This document shows, piece by piece, positions 16,247-24,705 of a stretch of 64,000 nt of DNA (positions are counted from its first letter, which is position 1; every line of letters starts with the position of its first letter). The notes under the pieces are model-generated. The model ran no database searches. It saw nothing but the letters and a program-made list of their open reading frames with translations, and was not told the origin of the DNA. The stretch lies in assembly GCF_048066115.1 (NCBI RefSeq), contig NZ_JBLTYX010000013.1, forward strand, positions 1-64,000, in the 5' to 3' direction. This stretch comes from Niveispirillum sp048066115 (GTDB taxonomy: Bacteria > Pseudomonadota > Alphaproteobacteria > Azospirillales > Azospirillaceae). The translations under genes and the position numbers were made by a program.

Positions 16247-18604
16247 CTATGCCGGCTTGTCAGCGAACAGGCGCACACCGAAGGCGGGGCCGGCCGATAC
16301 CCCGGTTTCCGGCTCGAACCGAATGCGGATGCTGTCCTTGCCCTTGGTCAGGGCTTCGGGCACCCGATATTCCCGGTCGAAGAAGGCACCGTCCTTCTCC
16401 GCCTTCAGTTCTTCCTTCGCGATGGGAGTGCCGTCGACCAGGATGGCGAAGCGGCGGTTGCGCTCGCCCCCCCAATATGTCGCCTGCAGCACCAGCGGGC
16501 CCGGCCGCGTCTTCATGGTGAATTCGAAATAGCCGCCGGACCGCGCATCGCGCCCGTTGCGGCCGCGATAGACCACGGGATAGGAGATCTTGGCGTCCAG
16601 CGCATGATCACGCTCGGCCTGCATCTCGCCCAGATGCATCACGTCGGCCGATCGGTCCTGCAGGTCCTTCAACCTTGCCTGCTCCGCCTTGAAATTCTCC
16701 TGCTCCACCTGCCACTGGGCGTCGGTGAAGCGGCGGAAATAGACGGCGGTGTTGCGTTCATGCTGGAAGGTGAAGGGCCGCAGGGTCAGGTCGGCGGGGC
16801 GCACGACGCCCTGTGTGCGGAATGTCGCCTCCTCCCCCGCCGGCTGCACGGCACCCAGCAGGTCGGACCCGACCAGGACGGGCGGCAGGCCCTTCCATTC
16901 CTCGGTGGCGGGGCCCAGGTCGCCGGCCAGGACCAGCGGGCCATAGAGCAGGGCCACGGTGTCGGGATCGTCCACCGTCGCTTCCATCCGCACCGTGCGC
17001 GGCAGGGTCAATTCGATCCGGTCGCCGGCCTTCCAGGCACGGGACAGGCGGATATAGCCCTCGCGCGGGGTGGCGTCCGCCGCCTCGCCATTGATGGACA
17101 GGCCGGGATTGCCACACCAGCCGGGCACGCGCAGGACCAGCGCACCCTTGCCGGCCGCCTTGGTGACGGTCAGGGTGACATTGTCGCTGAACGGGTACGC
17201 CGTCTCCATCCTGAGGCCCGGCGTATCAGCGCCGGGGGCCAGCGTGGAGGCGATGTAGAGATTGACCGTCACATCCGGCCCGGACTTCCAGTAGACGGAC
17301 TCGCCATGCTTGGCATGGCTTTCGATGCCGGTGCCCACGCAGCACCAGAAATCCTCGAACGGGCTGGAGAATTCGCGGTGGGTGCCCGACATCAGCGGCA
17401 CCATATAGGCGAACATGCCGGTGCGCGGGTTCTGGTGCGCCATGATGTGGTTGAGATGGGCGCGTTCGTAATAGTCGAAATACCGCGCCTCCGGCATCCC
17501 GGCATAAAGATGTCGGGTCAGCTTCAGCATGTTGTAGCTGTTGCAGGATTCGCAGGTCTGTTCGGTGATGTGCTTGGACACCGACCGGGGCGCCTGGAAA
17601 TATTCACGGTCGGCATTGCCGCCGATGACATAGGAATAATCCCGCGTCACCGTTTCCCAGAAGAAGCTGGCGGCCTTGCCATGGCGTTCGGCACCGGTGA
17701 TCTCATGCAGACGGGCCAGGCCGATCAGCTTGGGGATCTGGGTATTGGCATGGATGTTGGGCAGACAGTCGACACCCTGGCTGAGCGGCACCAACACCTT
17801 GCGGTGATAGATGCGTTCCGCCAGCGCCAGCCAGCGGCGGTTGCCGGTGCGCACATACAGTTCGGCGAAGCTCTCGTTGATGCCGCCATGTTCGCAATCC
17901 AGCACCTTTTCGACCTGGTCGTCGTTCAGGTCCGTGAACACGCCATCGATATAGGCACCCAGCTTTTCCGCCACCGGGACGGCGCCGTGCAGGCCGCAAT
18001 AGCGGTCGGCATCCAGCAGGCCCGCGAACAGCTTGTGCCAGGTGTAGAGCGGGACCCAGCAGCCATTCAGGTCGAAGCCGCGTGAGCGGATATCGCCCTT
18101 GCGCACCTCGTCGAAGACCAGCTTGCCATGCTCCACCTTGTCGCCGACCTTGCGGGTGAAGCCGGCGACGAAGCCGTCGGCACTCTGCGCCTGGCACAGG
18201 GCCAGTTCGTCGATGATATAGGCCAGCCGGCGCTTGCATTCCCCGTCGCCCGTCTGGGCATGCATCAGGGCCAGCGCCGTCATGTAATGGCCCAGCGTAT
18301 GACCGGCGATCGTGTCGCTTTCCCAGCCGCCATAGACGGCGCCCTTGGCCGGCAGCCCGGCCTGGGTGCGGAAATTATGCAGCAGCCGGTCGGGTTCCAA
18401 CTGGTGCAGGTATGTCCGGTTGGCCTCCACCGCGGTCAGGAACACCGAAGGCAGCAACCGCACGCTTTCCAGCGGGAAGGGGACGGATTTGGGCTGAAGC
18501 TTGCCGGCGAACGGCATGGCGCTCACCGGTGTCGTGCCCAGCAGCAAGGCGGCGGGTGCCGCACCCAGCAGCAGCCGGCGGGACAGGGGACGAAAGGCGG
18601 ACAT
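16247..18604 (-). CDS. GH127 beta-L-arabinofuranosidase (DUF1680 family), Tat-exported
   Basis: Predicted to release beta-L-arabinofuranose, the sugar attached to hydroxyproline in plant extensins and related glycoproteins. The 785-residue product starts with a Tat-like signal (SRRLLLG, cleavage near VSA). The GH127 active-site signatures are present: CESCNSYN near 348-355 (zinc-binding Glu and Cys) and the WCC pair near 420 (nucleophile and zinc ligand), matching the Cys-zinc chemistry known for HypBA1. A C-terminal beta-sandwich follows (about 660-785). The start at 18604 has AAGGGA upstream and leaves 13 bp after the permease gene, so the two are co-transcribed. Confidence 0.9.
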   Translation of the reverse strand: MSAFRPLSRRLLLGAAPAALLLGTTPVSAMPFAGKLQPKSVPFPLESVRLLPSVFLTAVEANRTYLHQLEPDRLLHNFRTQAGLPAKGAVYGGWESDTIAGHTLGHYMTALALMHAQTGDGECKRRLAYIIDELALCQAQSADGFVAGFTRKVGDKVEHGKLVFDEVRKGDIRSRGFDLNGCWVPLYTWHKLFAGLLDADRYCGLHGAVPVAEKLGAYIDGVFTDLNDDQVEKVLDCEHGGINESFAELYVRTGNRRWLALAERIYHRKVLVPLSQGVDCLPNIHANTQIPKLIGLARLHEITGAERHGKAASFFWETVTRDYSYVIGGNADREYFQAPRSVSKHITEQTCESCNSYNMLKLTRHLYAGMPEARYFDYYERAHLNHIMAHQNPRTGMFAYMVPLMSGTHREFSSPFEDFWCCVGTGIESHAKHGESVYWKSGPDVTVNLYIASTLAPGADTPGLRMETAYPFSDNVTLTVTKAAGKGALVLRVPGWCGNPGLSINGEAADATPREGYIRLSRAWKAGDRIELTLPRTVRMEATVDDPDTVALLYGPLVLAGDLGPATEEWKGLPPVLVGSDLLGAVQPAGEEATFRTQGVVRPADLTLRPFTFQHERNTAVYFRRFTDAQWQVEQENFKAEQARLKDLQDRSADVMHLGEMQAERDHALDAKISYPVVYRGRNGRDARSGGYFEFTMKTRPGPLVLQATYWGGERNRRFAILVDGTPIAKEELKAEKDGAFFDREYRVPEALTKGKDSIRIRFEPETGVSAGPAFGVRLFADKPA

Positions 18605-18617
18605 GGGGGTGTTCCCT

Positions 18618-20027
18618 TCAGGCGGAGGCCAGCAGGCTGCGCTTGCGGCCATAGGCGAGGTAGATGGCGATGCCGATCAGGTTCCAGATGGCGAAACGGA
18701 CCAGGGTGCCCGTGGGCAGGCTGATCATGAAATAGAGGCAGCCGATCACGGCCAGCGGCGCCACGATCCACACGGCCGGGCAGCGGAACACGCGTTGCAA
18801 ATCGGGCCGCGTGCGGCGCAGGACCATGACGCAGACCGATACGGCGATGAAGGCCGTCAGCGTGCCGGCATTCGACAGTTCGGCGATCTGGTCCAGGCGG
18901 AAGAAGCCCGCCACCAGCGCCACGAAGGCGCCGACCAGCAGGGTCAGGCGCAACGGCCCGCGCCGCTGGGCATCGAGATTGCTGAGCGAGCGGGGCAGCA
19001 GCCCGTCACGCGCCATGACGAAGAACACGCGCGTCTGCCCGAACATCATCACCAGGATGACGCTGGGCAGGGCGATGATGGCGGCGGCACCGATGCCGAA
19101 CGCCGCCGCCGGGTGGCCCAGGCTGCGCAGGATGAAGGCCAGCGGCTCCCCACTGGCCGCGAATTCCGCGAACGGCCAGGCGCCCACGGCGCAGGCCGCC
19201 ACCAGCATATAGATCAGGGTGCAGACCACCATCGATCCGATGATGCCGATGGTCAGGTCGCGCGCCGGGTTCTTCACCTCCTCCGCCGAGGTGGAGACGG
19301 CATCGAAGCCGAAAAAGGCGAAGAACACGATGGCCGCCGCCGCCATCACCCCGCGCACATGCCCGTCCACGCTGTGCGCGGAAAAGCCGTAGGGCATGAA
19401 GGGGGTGAAATTCTCCGGCATCATGGCGGGGGCGGCCAGGCCGACGAACACGGCCAGGGCCAGGATCTTGATCACCACCAGCACGATGTTCAGCGTGGCG
19501 CTTTCCTTCGCCCCGCGTGCCAGCAGGGCGGTGACGGCCAGGGTGATCAGCACGGCCGGCAGGTTGACGATCCCGCCGCCATGCGGGCCGGAGATCATCC
19601 AGGCCGGCAGATGCACGCCCAGGCTTTCCAGCAGTCCGACCATATAGCCCGACCAGCCGACAGCCACGGCGGCGCAGGTGACGGCATATTCCAGCACCAG
19701 GCTCCACCCCACCAGCCAGGCCAGGCCCTCGCCCAGTACGGAGTAGGTGTAGGTATAGGCGCTGCCGGCGGCCGGCATCAGGGTCGCCATCTCCGTATAG
19801 GTCAGGGCCGCGAAGACGCAGAGGATGCCGCAGGCGGCGAAGGCCAGGATGACGGCGGGTCCCGCCCGCTCCGCCCCGATACCGGTCAAGGTATAGATGC
19901 CCGTGCCGATGATGGCCCCGATGCCCAGCGCGATCAGATGCGGCCAGCTGAGCGTGCGTTTCAGCTGGCGCGCCTCCTCCACATGCGTCAGCGCATCCAG
20001 CGCCTTGCGCCGTCCCCAGAAAGTCAT
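18618..20027 (-). CDS. APC-family amino-acid permease (cationic amino-acid transporter type)
   Basis: Inner-membrane amino-acid importer of about 469 residues with roughly 12 TM helices. The APC signature in TM1 is clear (ALGIGAIIGTGIYTLTG), followed by GPAVILAF and SAYTYTYSVLGEGLAWLVGW, as in the CAT/YfnA subgroup. The start at 20027 is chosen because AGGAG lies 6 nt upstream; an in-frame ATG 84 nt further up lacks this. It precedes the GH127 gene by 13 bp. In context it would import amino acids freed from glycopeptides. Substrate specificity cannot be read from sequence. Confidence 0.9.
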   Translation of the reverse strand: MTFWGRRKALDALTHVEEARQLKRTLSWPHLIALGIGAIIGTGIYTLTGIGAERAGPAVILAFAACGILCVFAALTYTEMATLMPAAGSAYTYTYSVLGEGLAWLVGWSLVLEYAVTCAAVAVGWSGYMVGLLESLGVHLPAWMISGPHGGGIVNLPAVLITLAVTALLARGAKESATLNIVLVVIKILALAVFVGLAAPAMMPENFTPFMPYGFSAHSVDGHVRGVMAAAAIVFFAFFGFDAVSTSAEEVKNPARDLTIGIIGSMVVCTLIYMLVAACAVGAWPFAEFAASGEPLAFILRSLGHPAAAFGIGAAAIIALPSVILVMMFGQTRVFFVMARDGLLPRSLSNLDAQRRGPLRLTLLVGAFVALVAGFFRLDQIAELSNAGTLTAFIAVSVCVMVLRRTRPDLQRVFRCPAVWIVAPLAVIGCLYFMISLPTGTLVRFAIWNLIGIAIYLAYGRKRSLLASA

Positions 20028-20103
20028 GCCTTGCTCCTGTCTTCGCAATTGGCCGGTTTGTCGGCCTTGTCGTGATTTGACTGTTGGTCGATGCCGAGGA
20101 TCG

Positions 20104-20146
20104 GCGGGCATGAACGGGGGCCCTGTGATCTCCTGTTCATGCCCGC
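20104..20146. repeat. 12-bp perfect inverted repeat between DUF885 and permease genes
   Basis: Arms GCGGGCATGAAC (20104-20115) and its exact complement (20135-20146) enclose a 19-nt loop. It lies just after the DUF885 stop and upstream of the permease. Without a T-run it may act as a partial terminator or as a processing/stability hairpin that sets different expression levels within the operon. Confidence 0.6.
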
Positions 20147-20150
20147 GGCT

Positions 20151-21944
20151 TTATTTGCCCGCTTCGGTGATCCATCCGTCGATGCGCTGTTCCAGCATGG
20201 TCATCGGCATCGGCCCGTCATTCAGCACCAGGGCGTGGAACTGCTTGATGTCGAACTTTGCCCCCAGCGCCTTTTCGGCACGGGCGCGCAGTTCGGAGAT
20301 TTTCAGCTGCCCGATCTTGTAACCCAGAGCCTGGCCGGGCCAGGCGATGTAGCGGTCGGTCTCGCTCTGGATGTTCTTCTCGGCCAGCGCGCTGTTGTCG
20401 CGCAGGCAGTTTGCCGCTTCCTCGCGGCCCATGCCCTTCCAGTGGATGCCGACATCCATGACCAGACGGCAGGCCCGCCACATCTCCATTGACAGCATGC
20501 CGAACCGCTCATAGGGCGTGGTGTAGAGCCCCATCTCCGCCACCAGCTGCTCGGTATAGAGCGCCCAGCCCTCGACGAAGGCGGTGACATCGTCCTGGCG
20601 GCGGAACTGCGGCACATCCTTCAGTTCCTGGGCCAGGGCGATCTGCAGATGGTGACCGGGCACGCCTTCATGCGCCACCAGGGCCGGAAGTTCATAGAGC
20701 GGGCGCATGTTCAGGTGCGAGGTGTTGATCATCAGCCCGCCGGCGATGCCCTGTTCCGGGCTGCCGGGGTGATAGCGGCCGGACGTGTAGCCCTCCTCGA
20801 TCTCCGCCGGTACCGGGCGCACGCCATAGGGCAGGCGGGGCAGCAGGCTGAAATATTCCGGCAGCTTGTCATCAATGCGCTTGGCCAGCCGACTGGACTT
20901 CTCCAGCAGCTGTTCGCGCGAGGTCGCATAGAATTGCGGGTCGGCACGCAGGAAGGCCAGGAACGCCTTGAAATCGCCCTTGAACCCCGTCTCCTTGATG
21001 ACGGCGTCCATGGCGGCACGGATGCGGGCGATTTCCGTCCGTCCCAGTTCGAACACCTGATCGGGCGTCAGGCTGGTCGTCGTCTCCCGCTTCACGCGGT
21101 AGGCGTACCAATCCTTGCCGTCGGGCAGGGATGATGCGCCCAGCACGTCGCGCGATTTCGGCAGATATTCCTTGGCGAAGAAATCCACCAGGGCGGCTTC
21201 CGCCGGCCTCACCTTGCCCTTCACGATCTCCAGCCCGCGTTTCAGCAGCGCTTCGCGCTCCGCCGCCGGGATGGTGGACGGCAACTGCTTCAGCGGCGAC
21301 AGCAGCGCATGGTCTTCCGGCTTCACCTCGGCCAGGGTTCTGGTCATGCGCACGCCGGCATCGGCGATCAGGCGCGGCTGCATGAAGCCGGTCTTGATGC
21401 CCCGGCGCATATTGGCCGTCTGCGTGGCGTAATAGGCGGGCAAGCCCTCCATGCGGACCAGATAGGCCTCCGCCTCCTCCTTGCTGCGTAGGCGGGTGCC
21501 CTCGGCGATATAACCGGGGACGTTGAAGAAGCCGCTGTCATTGTTGAAGGGGATGCGTTCCTCGTCGAAGCGCGCCCCCTCCAGGTCCATGTTCAACCGG
21601 CGCAGCAGCAGGGTGCGGTTGGTGGCATCGGCGCCGGCCAGGGCCGCACCGGGAATGGCGTCCAGCCGGTCGCGCAGGGCGGTGACGGCGCGGGTGCGCT
21701 CGGTCACGGCCTGGGGGCTGTCGTCGGGCCAGCGCGTGGCCGCCTGCTTGTCCCCGCGCTGCGCGGCACCGATCGGGTCCAGCTTGTTCAGCAGCGCATC
21801 ATAATCGGCCAGCACGGTGCGCAGGTCGTCGGCGGGGGCGGCCAGGGCCGGACCGCAGGCGCCGGCCAGCAGGGCCATTGCCAGACCGGCACCGATGGCG
21901 CGGCGGCGACGGGTGCGGAATGCGGCCTGTATGGAAATGCTCAT
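20151..21944 (-). CDS. DUF885-family putative metallopeptidase, exported (paralog 1)
   Basis: A 597-residue exported protein with a Sec-like signal (about 1-36; a LAGAC motif makes a lipoprotein possible). The DUF885 core runs from about 45 to 590 and contains the conserved HEGVPGHHLQIALAQE stretch near residue 427, a HExxxHH-type putative metal site, and EGWALYTEQL downstream. DUF885 proteins resemble gluzincin peptidases, but few substrates are known. It lies 39 bp after a second DUF885 gene on the same strand. The pair and the linked arabinosidases suggest periplasmic cleavage of peptides or glycopeptides. Confidence 0.88.
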   Translation of the reverse strand: MSISIQAAFRTRRRRAIGAGLAMALLAGACGPALAAPADDLRTVLADYDALLNKLDPIGAAQRGDKQAATRWPDDSPQAVTERTRAVTALRDRLDAIPGAALAGADATNRTLLLRRLNMDLEGARFDEERIPFNNDSGFFNVPGYIAEGTRLRSKEEAEAYLVRMEGLPAYYATQTANMRRGIKTGFMQPRLIADAGVRMTRTLAEVKPEDHALLSPLKQLPSTIPAAEREALLKRGLEIVKGKVRPAEAALVDFFAKEYLPKSRDVLGASSLPDGKDWYAYRVKRETTTSLTPDQVFELGRTEIARIRAAMDAVIKETGFKGDFKAFLAFLRADPQFYATSREQLLEKSSRLAKRIDDKLPEYFSLLPRLPYGVRPVPAEIEEGYTSGRYHPGSPEQGIAGGLMINTSHLNMRPLYELPALVAHEGVPGHHLQIALAQELKDVPQFRRQDDVTAFVEGWALYTEQLVAEMGLYTTPYERFGMLSMEMWRACRLVMDVGIHWKGMGREEAANCLRDNSALAEKNIQSETDRYIAWPGQALGYKIGQLKISELRARAEKALGAKFDIKQFHALVLNDGPMPMTMLEQRIDGWITEAGK

Positions 21945-21983
21945 CTTTTTGTTTTCCCTGTTCTCGAACGTGTGGTTTTGACG

Positions 21984-23726
21984 TCAAGGGGTGGCGGTTT
22001 TGCCCCGGACCCGCTGTTCCAGCAGGTCCAGCGGCAAGGCACCCGCCGATAACAGCAGATCATGAAAGGCGCGCAGATCGAAGCGGGACCCCATCCGTTC
22101 TTCCGCCTCGCGCCGCAGGGCGACGATCCGCATCTCGCCCAGCTTGTAGCCCAGCGCCTGGCCGGGCCAGCCGATATAGCGGTCGGTTTCCCGATAGGCG
22201 CCGTCACGCGACATGCCGGTATTTTCCAGCAGGCAGGAGGTGGCCTGGTCGCGGGTCCAGTCCATCGCATGCAGGCCGGTATCCATGACCAGCCGGCAGG
22301 CGCGCCAGGCCTCCATCGACAGGCGGCCCATCCGTTCCGCCACGCTGCGATAGATGCCCATTTCCTCGCCCAACCGCTCCGCATACAGCGCCCAACCTTC
22401 GACGAAGGCGGTCACATCATCCAGGCGGCGGTAATCGGGCAGGTCGCGGTTTTCCTGTGCCAAGGCGATCTGCAGATGGTGACCGGGCACGCCTTCATGC
22501 AGCAGCCAGGCGGGCAGGCCGGCCAGGTCGTTGCCGGCCCCGCCGCCATAGATGACCGCACCCGCCACCCGGGTCTCCGGACTGCCCGGCAGGTAACCCG
22601 ACGAGATGCTGTCCAGGCCCGCCGGTTTCTGGCGCACGCCATAGGGCAGGCGGGGCAGGGTGCCGAAATAGCGTGGCAGCAGATATTCCGCCCGCTTGGC
22701 GATCTCCGCCGCCCGCCGCCCGTAATCGTCGGCATCGATGGCGCGGTTGGCCGGATCGGCGCGCAGGGCCAGCAGATAGTCGCGGGCTGATCCGGTGAAG
22801 CTGCTGTCGGCCAGCAGCCGCGCCATCTCCCCCTTGATGCGGGTGATTTCCGCCTGTCCCATGGCATGGATGGCGGCCGGTTCCAGCGTCAGGGTCGTAT
22901 AGCGCCGGATCTGGAAGCTGTAATAGCGGCCCTTATCCAGTGAACCCGCCCCCAGGCTGGCCCGGGCGCGGGGCAGATAATCCTGCTGGAAGAAATCCGC
23001 CAGCCGTGCCTGGGCCGGGCGGACCTTGTCACGGATCAGCGCCACGGCCCGCGCCCGCCATGCGGCCGCGGGTTCGCCGGCAGGCAGGTTGGCAAACGGC
23101 AACAGCAGGGCGCTGTCTTGCGGCGGTTCCGTGGCCAGACCGCGCAGGACGCGGGCGGCCTTCTCCACCGTCTGGGCCGGCTGGGTGAAGCGGTCGCGCA
23201 TGCCCCGGCGCATATTTTCCGTGTGCATGTCGAAATAGGCGGGAATGGAAGCGATGCGGGCCAGCCACGCCTCCGCCCCCTCCCTTCCGTTCAGCACGGT
23301 CATGGCGGCCTGGGTTTCCGGCAGGGTGTAGAAACCCTCCCCATCCTGGAACGGGATCCGTGCCTCATCAAAGCCCAGGCTTTCCAGGGCGATGTCCACC
23401 TGCCGGCGCATGATGGCATGGCTGAGCGCGTCCGTTTCCGAAAGGGAACCGGGTGCCACCCCGTCCAGCCGCTGCCGGAACGCCGCCAGTTCCCGTTGAC
23501 GCGTGGCCATCGCTGCCGGACTGTCATCCGGCCAGCGCGACGCGGCGGCGTGGTCGCCCCGCTGGCCGGCGGCCAGCGGATCGGTGCGCGCCAGATAGCG
23601 ACTGTAATCGGCAGAAAGGTCCCGCCAATCCTCCGCCCCCGCTACCGGCACCAGCATCAGCAGGGCCAGGAACAGCAGGGCGATCCGGGGCGGGGCCATC
23701 GGGGGACGTCCAACGGCCAAGGTCAT
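21984..23726 (-). CDS. DUF885-family putative metallopeptidase, exported (paralog 2)
   Basis: A 580-residue (or 571 if the ATG at 23699 is used) paralog of the adjacent DUF885 gene. It shares the LDPxxAAQRGD/WPDDSP N-terminal block, HEGVPGHHLQIALAQE near residue 410 and EGWALYAERL. A signal peptide ends near VAGAE. The upstream ATG has GAGGA directly abutting it, too close to be a good Shine-Dalgarno, so the start is uncertain. Upstream lies a promoter region with the shared operator-like palindromes. The tandem pair is probably a duplication with diverged specificity. Confidence 0.87.
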   Translation of the reverse strand: MTLAVGRPPMAPPRIALLFLALLMLVPVAGAEDWRDLSADYSRYLARTDPLAAGQRGDHAAASRWPDDSPAAMATRQRELAAFRQRLDGVAPGSLSETDALSHAIMRRQVDIALESLGFDEARIPFQDGEGFYTLPETQAAMTVLNGREGAEAWLARIASIPAYFDMHTENMRRGMRDRFTQPAQTVEKAARVLRGLATEPPQDSALLLPFANLPAGEPAAAWRARAVALIRDKVRPAQARLADFFQQDYLPRARASLGAGSLDKGRYYSFQIRRYTTLTLEPAAIHAMGQAEITRIKGEMARLLADSSFTGSARDYLLALRADPANRAIDADDYGRRAAEIAKRAEYLLPRYFGTLPRLPYGVRQKPAGLDSISSGYLPGSPETRVAGAVIYGGGAGNDLAGLPAWLLHEGVPGHHLQIALAQENRDLPDYRRLDDVTAFVEGWALYAERLGEEMGIYRSVAERMGRLSMEAWRACRLVMDTGLHAMDWTRDQATSCLLENTGMSRDGAYRETDRYIGWPGQALGYKLGEMRIVALRREAEERMGSRFDLRAFHDLLLSAGALPLDLLEQRVRGKTATP

Positions 23727-23997
23727 TCCTCATATGATATGATGAATGGTATTTCGTATACTTTAGACGAAATTGACGCCTTTGCAATCCCGAAGCCTGT
23801 CGGTGCCGAATTTTGGCGGGTACGGTTAGTATCTTGTTTACCAACAAAAAACCGGGAATCAGCCCAAACATTCTTTTGCAGTCGCCCCGGGAATCCATGA
23901 CAATCGAACAGCGACCGGACAGGAATTGGTGCGTTGCGCGTGTCAGGAACGCCGGCCCTCAGACCTGGCATCCGGCCTTTTCGTGAAATGGGTTCAA
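23727..23997. promoter_or_regulatory. Divergent promoter region with operator-like palindromes (site 1 of 3)
   Basis: This region lies between the DUF885 pair and the divergent gntR. It holds CATAT-G-ATATG at 23731-23741 and, on the minus strand, CTAAAGTATACGAAAT at 23751-23766. The second site matches the palindromes at 27685-27700 and 31074-31089 around a shared TATACGA core. The elements sit 5-40 bp upstream of the DUF885 start, where a repressor would block transcription. Nothing else is evident up to the gntR start. Confidence 0.55.
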
Positions 23998-24639
23998 ATG
24001 AGTATCGTCGTCAGATCGCTCTCCGACCAGACATACGACATTGTATGCCGGCAGATACTGACAGGGGTCATGGCGCCCGGCGCCCCGGTTCGCCAGGATG
24101 TCATCGCCACGGAACTGGGGATCAGCAAGATCCCGCTGCGCGAGGCGTTGGGGCGGCTGGAACAGGACGGGCTTCTCTCCTCCTATCCCAATCGCGGCTA
24201 CATCGTCCGCCCGCTCTCCGCGGATGAGGCGGATGAGATTTTCGCCCTGCGCCTGAAGCTGGAACCCGGCGCCGTTGTCGATGGCGCGCGCTGGGCACAG
24301 CCGTCGGATCAGGCGGCGGCAAGGCTGGCGCTGGCGGCGCTGGAAAAGGACCAGGGTGCCGATGGCGGCGACCATGTCACGCAGAATCGGCTGTTCCATC
24401 TGTCGCTGATCAAACCCTGCGGACCCATCACCTATCAGCTGCTGTCGCGGCTGCATATCCTGTCGGAACGCTATGTCCGCCGCCATCTGGAACCCAAGGG
24501 CCGCGAGGAGCGGGCACGCCGGGAGCACCGGGAAATCCTGGAAGCCTGGCTGGGTGCCGATCTGCCCCGGCTGGAAAAGGTGCTGGCCTCCCATATCGAA
24601 GGCACGATGATCGACCTTCGGTCGGAACTGGCGGGTTAA
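23998..24639 (+). CDS. GntR-family regulator, FCD-domain (FadR subfamily)
   Basis: A 213-residue transcription regulator with an N-terminal winged helix (about 8-72; RQDVIATELGISKIPLREALGRLEQDGLL) and a C-terminal all-helical FCD effector domain (about 80-205) with the His/Asp pattern expected for a metal- and ligand-binding pocket. The start at 23998 is chosen because it begins at the usual GntR N-terminus; a longer in-frame start at 23926 is possible. It is central to the arabinosidase/peptidase locus and divergent from the DUF885 pair, so it is the natural candidate to bind the palindromes found at three promoters here. Confidence 0.92.
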   Translation: MSIVVRSLSDQTYDIVCRQILTGVMAPGAPVRQDVIATELGISKIPLREALGRLEQDGLLSSYPNRGYIVRPLSADEADEIFALRLKLEPGAVVDGARWAQPSDQAAARLALAALEKDQGADGGDHVTQNRLFHLSLIKPCGPITYQLLSRLHILSERYVRRHLEPKGREERARREHREILEAWLGADLPRLEKVLASHIEGTMIDLRSELAG

Positions 24640-24644
24640 AGAAA

Positions 24645-24679
24645 TGCCCCGCCCGGATAAGGCCGGGCAGGGCAGTTTT
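24645..24679. terminator. Bidirectional intrinsic terminator between gntR and the TonB receptor
   Basis: Hairpin TGCCCCGCCCGG / CCGGGCAGGGCA with one mismatch and a 6-nt loop, followed by GTTTT on the plus strand. On the minus strand the stem is followed by a T-rich TTTCTTT. It sits between two convergent genes. Confidence 0.85.
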
Positions 24680-24705
24680 CCCCTCTGGACGTGGGAAGGG
24701 AGGGG

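Noticed and set aside
16066..16278. A 70-codon minus-strand frame across the 17-bp inverted repeat
   Set aside because: It runs through the hairpin and promoter, has no Shine-Dalgarno and overlaps the end of GH127 and the start of gspE.
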